DNA of 64,000 nucleotides from Pseudomonas sp. TH31. Lineage in GTDB: Bacteria; Pseudomonadota; Gammaproteobacteria; Pseudomonadales; Pseudomonadaceae. Below the pieces are notes generated by a model, which saw nothing but the letters and a program-made list of their open reading frames with translations, did not search any database and was not told the origin of the DNA. Shown here piece by piece: positions 8,602 through 18,196 of the stretch. The translations under genes and the position numbers were made by a program. Position 1 is the stretch's first letter. Each line of letters begins with the position of its first letter. Where the stretch lies: NCBI RefSeq assembly GCF_016650815.1, contig NZ_JAEKEZ010000001.1, positions 1-64,000 of the forward strand, read 5' to 3'.

Positions 8602-8828
8602 GTATCGCCCAGATCAGCCTGCCCAAAGGGGTTGGCCCGCACGCCGAGAAACTGTTCGACGCCATCACTCAGGCCAGTACCGCTGACGAATTGAACCGCG
8701 CCGGTGGCAAGGCTGAAGGCTTTGTCCTTGGCCTGGAAAGCACCAAGGCCATCAAAAGCCAGGTGGCTGAGTCGCTTTACGTGGCCTATGACGACGCCGC
8801 CAGCCAGCGCGCGACCGAGCTGGCTTAA
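8598..8828 (+). CDS. Conserved hypothetical protein, 76 residues
   Basis: A small soluble protein beginning MSIAQISLPKGVGPHAEKLF and ending ASQRATELA, Ala-rich and probably helical. I know similar short proteins in Pseudomonas but no assigned function. There is no signal peptide, Cys or metal-binding pattern. The start overlaps the stop of the 17-residue frame upstream. Its stop overlaps by four bases the end of the convergent small membrane-protein gene, so both genes end in the same few bases. Confidence 0.65.
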   Translation: MSIAQISLPKGVGPHAEKLFDAITQASTADELNRAGGKAEGFVLGLESTKAIKSQVAESLYVAYDDAASQRATELA

Positions 8829-9028
8829 CCGCCGAAGGTGAAGGTGCCGAGCATCAGCTTGGCATACAGCATCGTTGCGCCCAATTGCACCAGCCATAAG
8901 GCCAGGCCGCCGAGAAACACACCGGCCGCCACTTGCAGCACCAGGCTGCTGCCGCGTTTGGCCGGGGTGGTGCGGGGCACGAAGTGGTCCAGTTCGTCCC
9001 GGTCAGCGCGTAGGTCATCGTTTTTCAT
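8825..9028 (-). CDS. Small single-pass membrane protein, 67 residues
   Basis: The N-terminal half is hydrophilic (MKNDDLRADRDELDHFVPR) and is followed by one long hydrophobic stretch from about residue 28 to 62 (VLQVAAGVFLGGLALWLVQL onward), so one membrane helix, or two short ones, is expected. The protein ends with Gly-Gly. I do not recognise the family. The ribosome-binding site is weak (GAGAACCC). It is convergent with the preceding small gene and stands alone before a REP pair. Confidence 0.6.
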   Translation of the reverse strand: MKNDDLRADRDELDHFVPRTTPAKRGSSLVLQVAAGVFLGGLALWLVQLGATMLYAKLMLGTFTFGG

Positions 9029-9065
9029 GTGGGTTCTCGTAGGAATTCTCGGGTGTACACAAACC

Positions 9066-9157
9066 TTGTAGGAGCAAGGCTTGCCCGCGATTGCGGTTGA
9101 TCAGCCAGCGCCTATGTTGAATGTCATGGCCTCATCGCGGGCAAGCCTTGCTCCTAC
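9066..9157. repeat. Paired REP-like inverted repeat (GCAAGGCTTGCCCGCGA type)
   Basis: Two 24-base arms, TGTAGGAGCAAGGCTTGCCC... and its complement, flank a 44-base spacer. The stem sequence differs from the main REP class in this window, so this is a second subfamily. Confidence 0.85.
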
Positions 9158-9220
9158 AGTGGATAGTTGTGTGGAGTTTAGAGGGCGCAGGCAACGCGTT
9201 GACACTTATCTGAGACAAAT

Positions 9221-9253
9221 AAAAAACGGGAAGCCCAAGGGCTTCCCGTTTTT
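9221..9253 (-). terminator. Rho-independent terminator of the aromatic aminotransferase gene
   Basis: ACGGGAAGCCC and GGGCTTCCCGT arms enclose a three-base loop, with A and T runs on either side, so it could act in both directions. It lies 16 bases beyond the aminotransferase stop. Confidence 0.9.
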
Positions 9254-9268
9254 CGTACCGCGTGAGAC

Positions 9269-10465
9269 TCAGATCACCGCAACGATGGACTGTGTCACTG
9301 CATCGATATTGTTCTGGTTCAGCGCGGCCACACAGATGCGGCCGGTGTCCAGGGCGTAGATGCCGAACTCGTTGCGCAGGCGTGTCACTTGTTCAACGGT
9401 CAGGCCGGAGTAGGAGAACATGCCGCGTTGACGACCGACAAAGCTGAAATCGCGCTGCGGGGCTTGCTTCGCCAGTTGCTCAACCATCTGGATGCGCATG
9501 CCGCGAATCCGCAGGCGCATTTCGGCCAGTTCTTCTTCCCACTGTGCGCGCAGTTCCGGGCTGTTCAGCACGGCGGCGACGATGCTTGCACCATGGGTCG
9601 GCGGGTTGGAGTAGTTGGTGCGGATCACGCGTTTGACTTGCGACAGTACGCGCGCGCTTTCTTCTTTCGATTCGCTGACGATCGACAGGGCGCCAACGCG
9701 CTCGCCGTACAGCGAGAAGGATTTGGAGAACGAGCTGGACACGAAGAAGGTCAGTCCCGACTCGGCGAACAGACGCACTGCGGCGGCGTCTTCGTCGATG
9801 CCATCGCCAAAGCCCTGGTAGGCCATGTCGAGGAACGGCACGTGACCTTTGGCTTTCAGCACTTCCAGCACGTTGTTCCAGTCGGCCGGGCTCAGGTCGA
9901 CGCCGGTCGGGTTGTGGCAGCAGGCGTGCAGCACAATGATCGAGCCGGACGGCAAGGCGTTCAGGTCTTCGAGCAGGCCGGTACGGTTAACGTCGTGGGT
10001 CGCGGCGTCGTAGTAGCGGTAGTTCTGCACCGGGAAACCAGCGGTTTCGAACAGTGCGCGGTGGTTTTCCCAGCTCGGGTCGCTGATCGCCACGACGGCG
10101 TTCGGCAGCAGTTGCTTGAGGAAGTCGGCACCGATTTTCAGTGCGCCCGTACCGCCAACGGCTTGGGTGGTGATGACGCGGCCGGAAGCGATCAGTGGCG
10201 AATCATTGCCGAACAGCAGTTTCTGCACAGCCTGGTCGTAGGCCGCGATGCCGTCGATGGGCAGGTAGCCACGGGAAGCGTGTTGAGCGGCGCGATTCGT
10301 CTCGGCTTCGACAACGGCGCGCAGGAGTGGAATTCGCCCCTCCTCGTTGCAATAAACACCGACCCCCAAGTTGACCTTGTCGGTTCGGGTATCAGCGTTG
10401 AATGCTTCGTTGAGGCCCAGGATTGGATCGCGTGGTGCCATTTCGACAGCGGAGAACAGGCTCAT
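9269..10465 (-). CDS. tyrB: Aromatic amino acid aminotransferase (class I PLP enzyme)
   Basis: 398 residues, the standard length of the AspC/TyrB group. The PLP lysine is K248 in SSSFSKSFSLYGERVGAL. Other landmarks are HACCHNPTGVD (cofactor ring binding), DMAYQGFGDG and the C-terminal arginine in DTGRICVAAL that binds the substrate carboxylate. The enzyme interconverts Phe or Tyr and their 2-oxo acids with glutamate/2-oxoglutarate. In Pseudomonas the equivalent next to uvrB is usually annotated as aromatic aminotransferase; distinguishing TyrB from AspC needs biochemistry. It is divergent from uvrB and ends at a strong terminator. Confidence 0.9.
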   Translation of the reverse strand: MSLFSAVEMAPRDPILGLNEAFNADTRTDKVNLGVGVYCNEEGRIPLLRAVVEAETNRAAQHASRGYLPIDGIAAYDQAVQKLLFGNDSPLIASGRVITTQAVGGTGALKIGADFLKQLLPNAVVAISDPSWENHRALFETAGFPVQNYRYYDAATHDVNRTGLLEDLNALPSGSIIVLHACCHNPTGVDLSPADWNNVLEVLKAKGHVPFLDMAYQGFGDGIDEDAAAVRLFAESGLTFFVSSSFSKSFSLYGERVGALSIVSESKEESARVLSQVKRVIRTNYSNPPTHGASIVAAVLNSPELRAQWEEELAEMRLRIRGMRIQMVEQLAKQAPQRDFSFVGRQRGMFSYSGLTVEQVTRLRNEFGIYALDTGRICVAALNQNNIDAVTQSIVAVI

Positions 10466-10804
10466 TTTTGCGGCGGCTCTGAATGGAGTGTGGAGGGACG
10501 TGTCGCGCTCCAGCCGAATGCACTAGAGCGGTGCACAAACGGGGAGCTAGTATAGAGGCCATCTGCGATTGCTGGCGACAGACGATTCGGTTTTTTGGTT
10601 AAGTTTTTTCGATTATTTTTCGACCGTTAGTCGAATGGCATCGTCAAAGACTTCGAGGGATGTAGGACGTTTGCCTTGAAAGCGCGGGCAATCGGCTCCA
10701 CATTGAGCACAATCCTGTTTTTTCCTCGGGCGACATCGGTCGTTTGCGGTCATTCTCGTTCCTGTCCGGTTTGACCGTGCAAGGCGCGAACCCAGAGGTT
10801 TTTC
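10466..10804. other. Intergenic region between the aminotransferase gene and uvrB (339 bases)
   Basis: It holds the divergent promoters of both genes. An AT-rich core (about 10585-10625) has TTTTTTGGTTAAGTTTTTTCG and is the likely promoter zone. I looked for a LexA box (CTG-N10-CAG type) upstream of uvrB and saw no convincing one. No coding frame with a plausible ribosome-binding site is present. Confidence 0.5.
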
Positions 10805-12820
10805 ATGTCTGAATTCCAGCTAGTCACCCGCTTCGAGCCCGCCGGCGATCAGCCGGAAGCCATTCGCCTGATGGTCGAAGGCATCGAAGCCGGGCTGGCG
10901 CACCAGACGTTGCTCGGTGTGACCGGCTCGGGCAAGACCTTCAGCATCGCCAACGTGATCGCCCAGGTACAGCGGCCGACCCTGGTGCTGGCGCCGAACA
11001 AAACCCTGGCCGCGCAGTTGTACGGCGAGTTCAAGGCGTTTTTCCCGAACAACGCCGTCGAGTACTTCGTTTCCTACTACGACTACTACCAGCCCGAAGC
11101 CTACGTGCCGTCGTCGGACACCTTCATCGAGAAGGATGCCTCGATCAACGACCACATCGAGCAGATGCGACTCTCCGCGACCAAAGCGCTGCTGGAGCGC
11201 AAGGACGCGATCATCGTCACCACGGTGTCTTGCATCTACGGTCTGGGCAGCCCGGAAACCTATCTGAAAATGGTGTTGCACGTGGATCGTGGCGATAAGC
11301 TCGATCAGCGCGCGTTGCTGCGTCGTCTCGCCGACCTGCAATACACCCGCAATGACATGGATTTCGCCCGGGCGACCTTCCGGGTGCGCGGTGATGTGAT
11401 CGACATCCACCCGGCGGAGTCCGACTTTGAAGCGATCCGCATTGAGTTGTTCGACGATGAAGTCGAAAAGATTTCCGCCTTCGATCCGTTGACCGGCGAA
11501 GTCACCCGGCAGCTGCCGCGTTTCACCTTCTACCCGAAAAGCCACTACGTGACGCCACGGGAAACCCTGCTCGGTGCCATCGAAGGGATCAAGGTCGAGC
11601 TTCAGGAGCGTCTGGACTACCTGCGCAGCAACAACAAACTGGTGGAAGCGCAGCGCCTCGAGCAGCGCACCCGGTTTGACCTGGAGATGATCCTCGAACT
11701 GGGCTACTGCAACGGCATCGAAAACTACTCGCGCTACCTGTCGGGCCGCGCGTCGGGCGAGGCGCCGCCGACCTTGTTCGACTACCTGCCGGCCGACGCC
11801 TTGCTGGTGATCGACGAATCCCACGTCAGCGTGCCGCAAGTCGGTGCCATGTATAAGGGCGACCGTTCCCGTAAAGAGACGCTGGTGGAATATGGTTTTC
11901 GCTTGCCGTCGGCGCTGGATAACCGGCCGATGCGTTTCGACGAGTTCGAACAAATCAGCCCGCAGACGATTTTCGTCTCGGCGACGCCGGGCAACTACGA
12001 GGCCGAACATGCCGGTCGCGTGGTCGAGCAACTGGTGCGTCCGACCGGTCTGGTGGACCCGCAAATCGAAATCCGTCCGGCGCTGACCCAGGTCGACGAT
12101 TTGCTCTCGGAAATCGGCAAGCGTGTCGCGCTGGAAGAGCGGGTGCTGGTCACCACGCTGACCAAGCGCATGTCCGAAGACTTGACCGATTACCTGGCCG
12201 ACCACGGCGTGCGGGTGCGCTATCTGCATTCGGACATCGACACCGTCGAACGGGTCGAAATCATCCGCGATTTGCGCCTCGGTACATTCGACGTGCTGGT
12301 GGGGATCAACTTGCTGCGTGAGGGCCTGGACATGCCGGAAGTGTCGCTGGTGGCGATTCTCGATGCGGACAAGGAAGGCTTCCTGCGTTCCGAGCGCTCG
12401 CTGATCCAGACCATTGGCCGGGCGGCGCGTAACCTCAATGGCCGGGCGATTCTGTACGCCGACCGGATTACCGGTTCGATGGAGCGGGCGATCGGCGAGA
12501 CCGATCGGCGTCGCGACAAGCAGATCGCTTTCAACCTGGCCAATGGGATCACGCCCAAAGGTGTGTTCAAGGACGTCGCCGACATCATGGAAGGCGCGAC
12601 AGTGCCGGGTTCGCGCAGCAAGAAGCGCAAAGGCATGGCCAAGGCTGCCGAGGAAAGCGCCAAGTACGAAGCCGAATTGCGTTCGCCGGGCGAGATCGCC
12701 AAGCGCATCAAGGGGCTGGAAGAGAAGATGTATCAGCTTGCCCGCGACCTGGAGTTCGAAGCGGCGGCGCAGATGCGCGACGAAATTGGCAAGTTGCGGG
12801 ATCGGTTGATCGCGGTTTGA
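10805..12820 (+). CDS. uvrB: Excinuclease ABC subunit B
   Basis: 671 residues, the expected length for UvrB, the damage-verifying helicase-like subunit of nucleotide excision repair. Visible are the Walker A motif GVTGSGKT (K44), the beta-hairpin region with [17 protein letters not shown] that clamps the damaged strand, the DEAD-type motif [13 protein letters not shown], the motif V/VI region QTIGRAARN and a C-terminal UVR domain ([20 protein letters not shown]) that contacts UvrC. Start at 10805 follows AGAGG. It is monocistronic and followed by a REP pair. Confidence 0.97.
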   Translation: MSEFQLVTRFEPAGDQPEAIRLMVEGIEAGLAHQTLLGVTGSGKTFSIANVIAQVQRPTLVLAPNKTLAAQLYGEFKAFFPNNAVEYFVSYYDYYQPEAYVPSSDTFIEKDASINDHIEQMRLSATKALLERKDAIIVTTVSCIYGLGSPETYLKMVLHVDRGDKLDQRALLRRLADLQYTRNDMDFARATFRVRGDVIDIHPAESDFEAIRIELFDDEVEKISAFDPLTGEVTRQLPRFTFYPKSHYVTPRETLLGAIEGIKVELQERLDYLRSNNKLVEAQRLEQRTRFDLEMILELGYCNGIENYSRYLSGRASGEAPPTLFDYLPADALLVIDESHVSVPQVGAMYKGDRSRKETLVEYGFRLPSALDNRPMRFDEFEQISPQTIFVSATPGNYEAEHAGRVVEQLVRPTGLVDPQIEIRPALTQVDDLLSEIGKRVALEERVLVTTLTKRMSEDLTDYLADHGVRVRYLHSDIDTVERVEIIRDLRLGTFDVLVGINLLREGLDMPEVSLVAILDADKEGFLRSERSLIQTIGRAARNLNGRAILYADRITGSMERAIGETDRRRDKQIAFNLANGITPKGVFKDVADIMEGATVPGSRSKKRKGMAKAAEESAKYEAELRSPGEIAKRIKGLEEKMYQLARDLEFEAAAQMRDEIGKLRDRLIAV

Positions 12821-12924
12821 CACAATTCCTGTAGGAGCTGCCGCAGGCAGCGATCTTTTGATCTTGTTTAAGGGCAAAGATCAAAAGATCAGCTGCCTGC
12901 GGCAGCTCCTACATAGGATTGTGT
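12821..12924. repeat. Paired REP element with long outer arms
   Basis: Facing copies of TGTAGGAGCTGCCGCAGGC. The pairing extends outward through CACAATTCC and its complement, so the outer stem is longer than in the other copies. It lies between the convergent uvrB and emrB ends. Confidence 0.9.
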
Positions 12925-12928
12925 TGCA

Positions 12929-14479
12929 TCAATGAGCTTCACCCGCCTTCAACCCCGCCGGCAACGCCTTGGTCAGCAACACCGCAATCATGCTGATCCC
13001 CAGCGCAATCCCGACAAAGTGAAACGCATCGTTGTAAGCCATGATCGACGCTTGCTGGTGCACGATTTCACTCATCTTGCCGAGTGCCGCCGTATCGCTG
13101 CCAAACCGGTCTGCCATCGATGCCATACGCTCGGCGACCTGCGGATTGCCCGGCACAATCGACTCGCGCAAATAATCAAAGTAAGTCTTGGTCCGCGCAT
13201 CCAGCAGGGTGGCGAGGAGGGCGATGCCAATCGCGCCGCCGAGGTTACGCAGGATGTTGAACAGGCTCGACGCCGACCCCGCGTCCTGGGGCAGGATGTA
13301 CGCTGTGGCGATCAACGAGATGGTGACCATGATCAGCGGCTGGCCCAGTGCGCGGATGATCTGGATCTGATTGAACTGCGGCCCGGCAAAGTCCGGGTTC
13401 AGCACGCCTGATGAAAAACTCGCCAGCCCGAACAGCCCGAAGCCGAGCGTACACAGCCACTTCGGCGAGATGAACTTCATCAGCTTCGGCACCAGTGGAA
13501 TCAGGAACAACTGCGGTACGCCCATCCACATGATCACTTCGCCGATCTGCAGGGCGTTGTAGTTCTGGATCTGCGCCAGGTACAGCGGCAACAGATAGAT
13601 CGAGCCATACAGCCCGACCCCCATTCCCAGGCTGGAAATACTCGATAAACCAAAGTTGCGGTTGCCCAGAATGCGCAGGTTGATCAGCGGGTTGGGTTTG
13701 GAAAACTGCACGATCACAAAGGTGATCAGGCTGAACAGCGCAATGCTGCCCAGGCTCACGATCAGGCTCGACTCCAGCCAGTCCTTGCGATGGCCTTCCT
13801 CAAGAAATACCTGCAAGCAGCCAAGGCCGACCCCAAGGGTGAGGATGCCCAAATAGTCGGTGCTTTTAAGCAGCTCCCAGTGGGATTCCTTCTTCTCCAG
13901 GCCGTACATCAGGCCGGCGATCATGAGCAGGCCCGGCGGTATGTTGATGTAGAAGATGTATTGCCAGCCCCAGTTTTCCGTCAGCCAGCCACCGATGGTC
14001 GGGCCGATGGACGGGGCGAAGGTCGCGGTCATGGCGAACATCGCCATGCCTTTGGCGCGATGGTGTTCCGGGAGTTTGATCAGTGTCAGGGTGAACGCCA
14101 GCGGGATCAGCGCGCCGCCGGTGAAACCCTGCAAGGCGCGGAACACGATCATGCTCTCCAGGCTCCAGGCCATCGAGCAGAGCAGGGAGGCGCCGAGAAA
14201 TCCGAGGGAGACCCACACCGCCAGCCGTCGCGCCGACAGCAACTGCACCAGCCATGCGGTCAGCGGGATCATGATGATTTCCGCCACCAGGTAGGAGGTG
14301 GAAATCCACGAGCCTTCTTCCAGGGTCGCCGACAGTGCGCCCTGAATGTCCTTGAGCGATGAATTGGTGATCTGGATGTCGAGCACCGCCATGAAGGCGC
14401 CGAGCATCACACTCATCACCGCAATCCAGTCCCGCCGGGTCGGCTCGCCGGCCGGGCGGAGCAGTTGATCACCGGCCAT
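12929..14479 (-). CDS. emrB: DHA2-family (14-TMS) drug efflux MFS transporter, EmrB type
   Basis: 516 residues with about 14 membrane helices, typical of the DHA2 drug:H+ antiporter group. Signatures include LDIQITNSSLKDIQGALSAT near helix 1, the motif C-like GPTIGGWLTENWGWQYIFYI in helix 5 and FRALQGFTGGALIPLAF. It would pair with the adjacent membrane-fusion protein and an outer-membrane channel to expel hydrophobic toxins. Its start overlaps the stop of the emrA-like gene by 11 bases, showing translational coupling. The outer-membrane factor is not in the window. The symbol denotes family membership; the drugs exported are not known. Confidence 0.88.
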   Translation of the reverse strand: MAGDQLLRPAGEPTRRDWIAVMSVMLGAFMAVLDIQITNSSLKDIQGALSATLEEGSWISTSYLVAEIIMIPLTAWLVQLLSARRLAVWVSLGFLGASLLCSMAWSLESMIVFRALQGFTGGALIPLAFTLTLIKLPEHHRAKGMAMFAMTATFAPSIGPTIGGWLTENWGWQYIFYINIPPGLLMIAGLMYGLEKKESHWELLKSTDYLGILTLGVGLGCLQVFLEEGHRKDWLESSLIVSLGSIALFSLITFVIVQFSKPNPLINLRILGNRNFGLSSISSLGMGVGLYGSIYLLPLYLAQIQNYNALQIGEVIMWMGVPQLFLIPLVPKLMKFISPKWLCTLGFGLFGLASFSSGVLNPDFAGPQFNQIQIIRALGQPLIMVTISLIATAYILPQDAGSASSLFNILRNLGGAIGIALLATLLDARTKTYFDYLRESIVPGNPQVAERMASMADRFGSDTAALGKMSEIVHQQASIMAYNDAFHFVGIALGISMIAVLLTKALPAGLKAGEAH

Positions 14480-15518
14480 CGTCAGGGGCGTCTTTGATAT
14501 TCACTTTGACGGTGACTGACATGCCCGGACGGATCTTGCCGTGCAGCGGGTTGTCCGCGGCGAAGGTCAGTTTGACCGGAATTCGTTGTACGACTTTGGT
14601 GAAGTTGCCGGTGGCATTGTCCGGCGGCAGCAGGCTGAATTGTGCACCGGAAGCGGCGAACAGGCTGTCGACCCGCGCCTGGATCGGCGTATCGCCGTAG
14701 GCGTCGAAGGTCAGCTCGGCTTTCTGGCCCGGTTGCATGTGGCCGATCTGGGTTTCCTTGAAATTGGCCTGAATCCAGATGTCCTGATCCGGGACGATCG
14801 ACAACAAATAAGCACCGGCCTGCACATATTGGCCATTACGAGCTGCACGCTGGCCGATCAAGCCGCTGATCGGTGCATGGATTTCGCTGCGGGTCAGGTT
14901 CAGTTGCGATTGGGCCAGGTCGGTCCTGGCGTTGGCGATCATCGCATCGAGGCGTTTGATCTCGGCGCTCAGGGCGTTGACCTGCTGGCGCTGACTTTGC
15001 GCGTCGGCCTGGGCCTTGGTCACTTGTGAGCGGGCAATGTGGTTGTCGGCGGAAAGGGTGGTCACCCGTTCTTCCGAAACATAGCCGGGTTTGCGCAGGG
15101 TCTGGGCGCGGGACAGGTCGATTTGCGAGCGACCAAGGCTGGCCTGGCTGGAAGCTACTTGCGCATCGCTGGCGGCAATCAGGCTGGCTTGCTGGGTCAG
15201 TTTGCTCTGGGCTTGCACGCGTTCGGCTTCGCGCATGGCGAGGGCGGCGTTGGCGCGGTCGACGGCGAGGTGGAAGTCATCGCCTTCGAGTTTGACCAGC
15301 AACTGGCCCTTTTCGACGTGCTGGTTGTCCTGCACCAGTACTGCATCGATGCGTGCGCCCAACTGACTGGAGACACGGGTGATCTCGCCCTGGACATAGG
15401 CGTTGTCGGTGCTTTCATAAAAGCGCCCCTTGAGAAACCAATGCGCAAAGAAGCCGCCGGCAATCAGCAGGACAATCAGCAGGAACATAAACAGGCGACG
15501 CTTGAGTTGGGCAGGCAT
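14469..15518 (-). CDS. emrA: HlyD/EmrA-type membrane fusion protein
   Basis: 349 residues. A cytoplasmic N-terminus rich in Arg/Lys is followed by one membrane anchor (LFMFLLIVLLIAGGFFAHWF), then a biotinyl-lipoyl-like hairpin (STDNAYVQGEITRVSSQLGA), a long Gln/Ala-rich coiled coil (about residues 90-200) and the C-terminal beta-barrel. It is the periplasmic adaptor of the DHA2 exporter encoded immediately downstream and is the first gene of this two-gene operon. No repressor gene is adjacent; the upstream neighbour is the divergent gltX. Confidence 0.9.
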   Translation of the reverse strand: MPAQLKRRLFMFLLIVLLIAGGFFAHWFLKGRFYESTDNAYVQGEITRVSSQLGARIDAVLVQDNQHVEKGQLLVKLEGDDFHLAVDRANAALAMREAERVQAQSKLTQQASLIAASDAQVASSQASLGRSQIDLSRAQTLRKPGYVSEERVTTLSADNHIARSQVTKAQADAQSQRQQVNALSAEIKRLDAMIANARTDLAQSQLNLTRSEIHAPISGLIGQRAARNGQYVQAGAYLLSIVPDQDIWIQANFKETQIGHMQPGQKAELTFDAYGDTPIQARVDSLFAASGAQFSLLPPDNATGNFTKVVQRIPVKLTFAADNPLHGKIRPGMSVTVKVNIKDAPDDGR

Positions 15519-15737
15519 GGGGCAAACTGTAGTCGAGAAGTGTAAGGAAAGTTATCAGCAGGCGAATCTGGCATACAGCCGATAAACGGTAAATGCCATT
15601 GGCTGATATTCGGCCATTCGCCGCGGCATACGGGCGTTGTAGACGCAACCTTGGCTTAAATGCCCTGCTCACTGGAGCCGGGCGGGTATCGCCTGTTACC
15701 ATTCGCCCTTTGTTTGATCTTCATTTCGAGACTTGCC

Positions 15738-17219
15738 ATGACCACCGTCCGCACGCGCATCGCGCCATCGCCTACCGGGGACCCCCACGTAGGTACCGCT
15801 TACATCGCATTGTTCAACTACTGCTTTGCCAAGCAGCATGGCGGTGAGTTCATTCTGCGGATCGAAGACACCGACCAGTTGCGTTCGACCCGCGAGTCCG
15901 AACAGCAGATCTTCGACGCCCTGCGCTGGTTGGGTATCGACTGGAGCGAAGGCCCGGACGTCGGTGGTCCGCACGGTCCATACCGTCAGAGCGAGCGCGG
16001 CGAGATCTATCAGAAGTACTGCCAGCAACTGGTCGAAATGGGCCACGCCTTCCCGTGCTTCTGCACCGCCGAAGAACTGGACCAGATGCGCGCCGAGCAA
16101 ATGGCCCGTGGCGAAACCCCGCGTTACGACGGCCGTGCGCTGTTGTTGTCGGCGGAAGAAGTCGCCCGTCGCCTGGCGGCCGGCGAACCGCACGTGATCC
16201 GCATGAAGGTGCCGAGCGAAGGCGTTTGCGTGGTGCCGGACATGCTCCGTGGCGATGTCGAGATCCCGTGGGATCGCATGGACATGCAAGTGCTGATGAA
16301 GACCGACGGCCTGCCGACGTACTTCCTGGCCAACGTGGTCGATGACCACTTGATGGGCATCACTCACGTGCTGCGCGGCGAAGAGTGGCTGCCCTCGGCG
16401 CCGAAACTGATCTTGCTGTATGAGTACTTCGGCTGGGAACAACCGGAGCTGTGTTACATGCCGCTGCTGCGTAACCCGGACAAGAGCAAGCTGTCCAAGC
16501 GCAAGAACCCGACCTCGGTGACATTCTACGAGCGCATGGGCTTCATGCCGGAAGCGATGCTCAACTATTTGGGGCGCATGGGCTGGTCGATGCCGGACGA
16601 GCGCGAGAAGTTCTCGCTGCAGGAAATGGTCGACAACTTCGACCTGAGCCGTGTCTCGCTCGGCGGCCCGATCTTCGACGTCGAGAAGCTGTCGTGGCTC
16701 AATGGCCAGTGGCTGCGTGACTTGCCGGTGGAAGAGTTTGCCAGCCGCTTGCAGACCTGGGCGCTGAACCCGCAATACATGATGAAGATCGCGCCGCACG
16801 TGCAGGGCCGGGTTGAAACCTTCAGCCAGGTTGCACCGTTGGCCGGGTTCTTCTTCGCGGGTGGCGTGAACCCGGACGCCAAGCTGTTCGAATCCAAGAA
16901 GCTCTCGGGCGATCAGGTTCGTCAGTTGATGCAGCTGATTCTGTGGAAGCTCGAAAGCCTGCGTCAGTGGGAAAAGGACAGCATCACCGCAACGATTCAG
17001 GCGGTGGTCGAGTCCCTGGAGCTGAAGTTGCGTGATGCCATGCCACTGATGTTCGCCGCGATTACCGGGCAGGCCAGTTCGGTGTCGGTGCTTGATGCGA
17101 TGGAAATTCTCGGCCCGGACCTGACGCGTTTCCGTCTGCGCCAGGCCATCGACTTGCTCGGTGGTGTGTCGAAGAAGGAAAACAAGGAGTGGGAAAAACT
17201 GTTGGGCAATATCGCCTGA
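15738..17219 (+). CDS. gltX: Glutamate--tRNA ligase
   Basis: 493 residues, normal for bacterial GluRS, which charges tRNA-Glu. The class I signatures are present: the HIGH-like [13 protein letters not shown] at the N-terminus and the KMSKS-like [13 protein letters not shown]. The C-terminal anticodon-binding domain is complete. The ATG at 15738 is chosen because the protein then begins [14 protein letters not shown] as in relatives; an in-frame start 26 codons upstream has no family similarity. Two copies of its tRNA substrate are encoded only a few hundred bases downstream. Confidence 0.97.
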   Translation: MTTVRTRIAPSPTGDPHVGTAYIALFNYCFAKQHGGEFILRIEDTDQLRSTRESEQQIFDALRWLGIDWSEGPDVGGPHGPYRQSERGEIYQKYCQQLVEMGHAFPCFCTAEELDQMRAEQMARGETPRYDGRALLLSAEEVARRLAAGEPHVIRMKVPSEGVCVVPDMLRGDVEIPWDRMDMQVLMKTDGLPTYFLANVVDDHLMGITHVLRGEEWLPSAPKLILLYEYFGWEQPELCYMPLLRNPDKSKLSKRKNPTSVTFYERMGFMPEAMLNYLGRMGWSMPDEREKFSLQEMVDNFDLSRVSLGGPIFDVEKLSWLNGQWLRDLPVEEFASRLQTWALNPQYMMKIAPHVQGRVETFSQVAPLAGFFFAGGVNPDAKLFESKKLSGDQVRQLMQLILWKLESLRQWEKDSITATIQAVVESLELKLRDAMPLMFAAITGQASSVSVLDAMEILGPDLTRFRLRQAIDLLGGVSKKENKEWEKLLGNIA

Positions 17220-17230
17220 CTCCCACCGTC

Positions 17231-17364
17231 CTGTAGCAGCTGCCGAAGGCTGCGTTGGGCTGCGAAGCAGCCCTGAGTGGTCGTCACGCAATCTGTCTGA
17301 AAGGGCAGGGCGACCGAATCGCGCATGCTATGCACGCGAACGCAGCCTGCGGCAGCTGCTACAG
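17231..17364. repeat. Paired REP-like element (GTAGCAGCTGCC variant)
   Basis: Arms CTGTAGCAGCTGCCGAAGGC and its near complement, 24 bases each, face each other across 86 bases. The spacer is longer and less symmetrical than in the main class. It accounts for most of the gene-free stretch between gltX and the tRNA promoter. Confidence 0.8.
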
Positions 17365-17450
17365 GAGCGGATATGGCCTCGGATTTACGGGGTTCGGCGG
17401 TAAGTGATTGTTATGTCGGCAAAAAATTTTGAAATATTTTAAAAATAAGT

Positions 17451-17479
17451 TTGACAGACTTTCGATGCGCCATTAAGAT
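17451..17479 (+). promoter_or_regulatory. Strong sigma-70 promoter of the tRNA-Ala/Glu cluster
   Basis: Consensus TTGACA (17451-17456), a 17-base spacer and TAAGAT (17474-17479). An A/T tract at about 17420-17450 looks like an UP element, and the GC-rich CGCCCCG after the -10 is the type of discriminator found in stringently controlled promoters. Confidence 0.85.
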
Positions 17480-17500
17480 TCGCCCCGTCCTCAGCGATGA

Positions 17501-17576
<76 letters not shown>

Positions 17577-17655
17577 ATTTACACTTCAAGGTCTGGCCAC
17601 ACCGGCCTTGAAGCGATCAGCACGCAGTGTTGATCTGTTGTATAGAAGGGTTTGC

Positions 17656-17731
17656 GTCCCCTTCGTCTAGTGGCCTAGGACACCGCCCTTTCACGGCGGT
17701 AACAGGGGTTCGAGTCCCCTAGGGGACGCCA
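17656..17731 (+). tRNA. tRNA-Glu (anticodon TTC), copy 1
   Basis: 76 nucleotides with encoded CCA. The acceptor GTCCCCT pairs with AGGGGAC, and the anticodon arm CCGCC-CTTTCAC-GGCGG gives TTC. Confidence 0.97.
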
Positions 17732-17783
17732 GTTTTACAGAAGCAGTGTCGCAAGATGCTGCTCCGCCGCCAGGCGATAAATC

Positions 17784-17859
<76 letters not shown>

Positions 17860-17938
17860 ATTTTACAGTTCAAGGTCTGGCCACACCGGCCTTGAATCGA
17901 TCAGCACTCAGCGCTGATCAGTTGTATAGAAGGTTTGT

Positions 17939-18014
17939 GTCCCCTTCGTCTAGTGGCCTAGGACACCGCCCTTTCACGGCGGTAACAGGGGTTCGAGTCC
18001 CCTAGGGGACGCCA
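17939..18014 (+). tRNA. tRNA-Glu (anticodon TTC), copy 2
   Basis: Identical to the copy at 17656. It is the last gene of the four-gene tRNA cluster. Confidence 0.97.
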
Positions 18015-18039
18015 CGATTACCCGCTCTGCGGGATTTAT

Positions 18040-18070
18040 AAGGGTCATTCAATTATTGAATGGCCCTTTT
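18040..18070 (+). terminator. Rho-independent terminator of the tRNA cluster
   Basis: AAGGGTCATTCAA and TTGAATGGCCCTT arms are followed by four T. It lies 26 bases after the second tRNA-Glu. Confidence 0.85.
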
Positions 18071-18142
18071 GTTTGTCTGGCGTTTGGCCAAATCTCCTTT
18101 TTCTTCAAAACTGTTCTTCAGACCAGCGGTCACACCCATGAC

Positions 18143-18187
18143 TTGCGCAAAATTATTATGCGAATAATATTCTAGTCGTAATATTCG
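18143..18187 (+). promoter_or_regulatory. Candidate promoter and operator of the TetR gene
   Basis: The 11-base palindrome GAATAATATTC (18162-18172) covers a -10-like TAATAT. A related AATATTCG copy follows at 18180-18187, just before the ribosome-binding site. The arrangement suits autorepression by the TetR protein. TTGCGC at 18143 could be the -35. Confidence 0.5.
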
Positions 18188-18196
18188 GAGGTAACG

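Noticed and set aside
10680..10804. A LexA (SOS) box upstream of uvrB
   Set aside because: I searched for CTG-N10-CAG-type symmetry and found no acceptable match.
10820..12877. A 685-codon open frame on the minus strand opposite uvrB
   Set aside because: It is the antisense shadow of a high-GC gene, rich in His, Arg, Gln and Asp with no family motif, while uvrB on the plus strand is unmistakable.
15696..17291. A 531-codon antisense frame over gltX
   Set aside because: Same codon-bias artefact; there is no ribosome-binding site and gltX has all its motifs.
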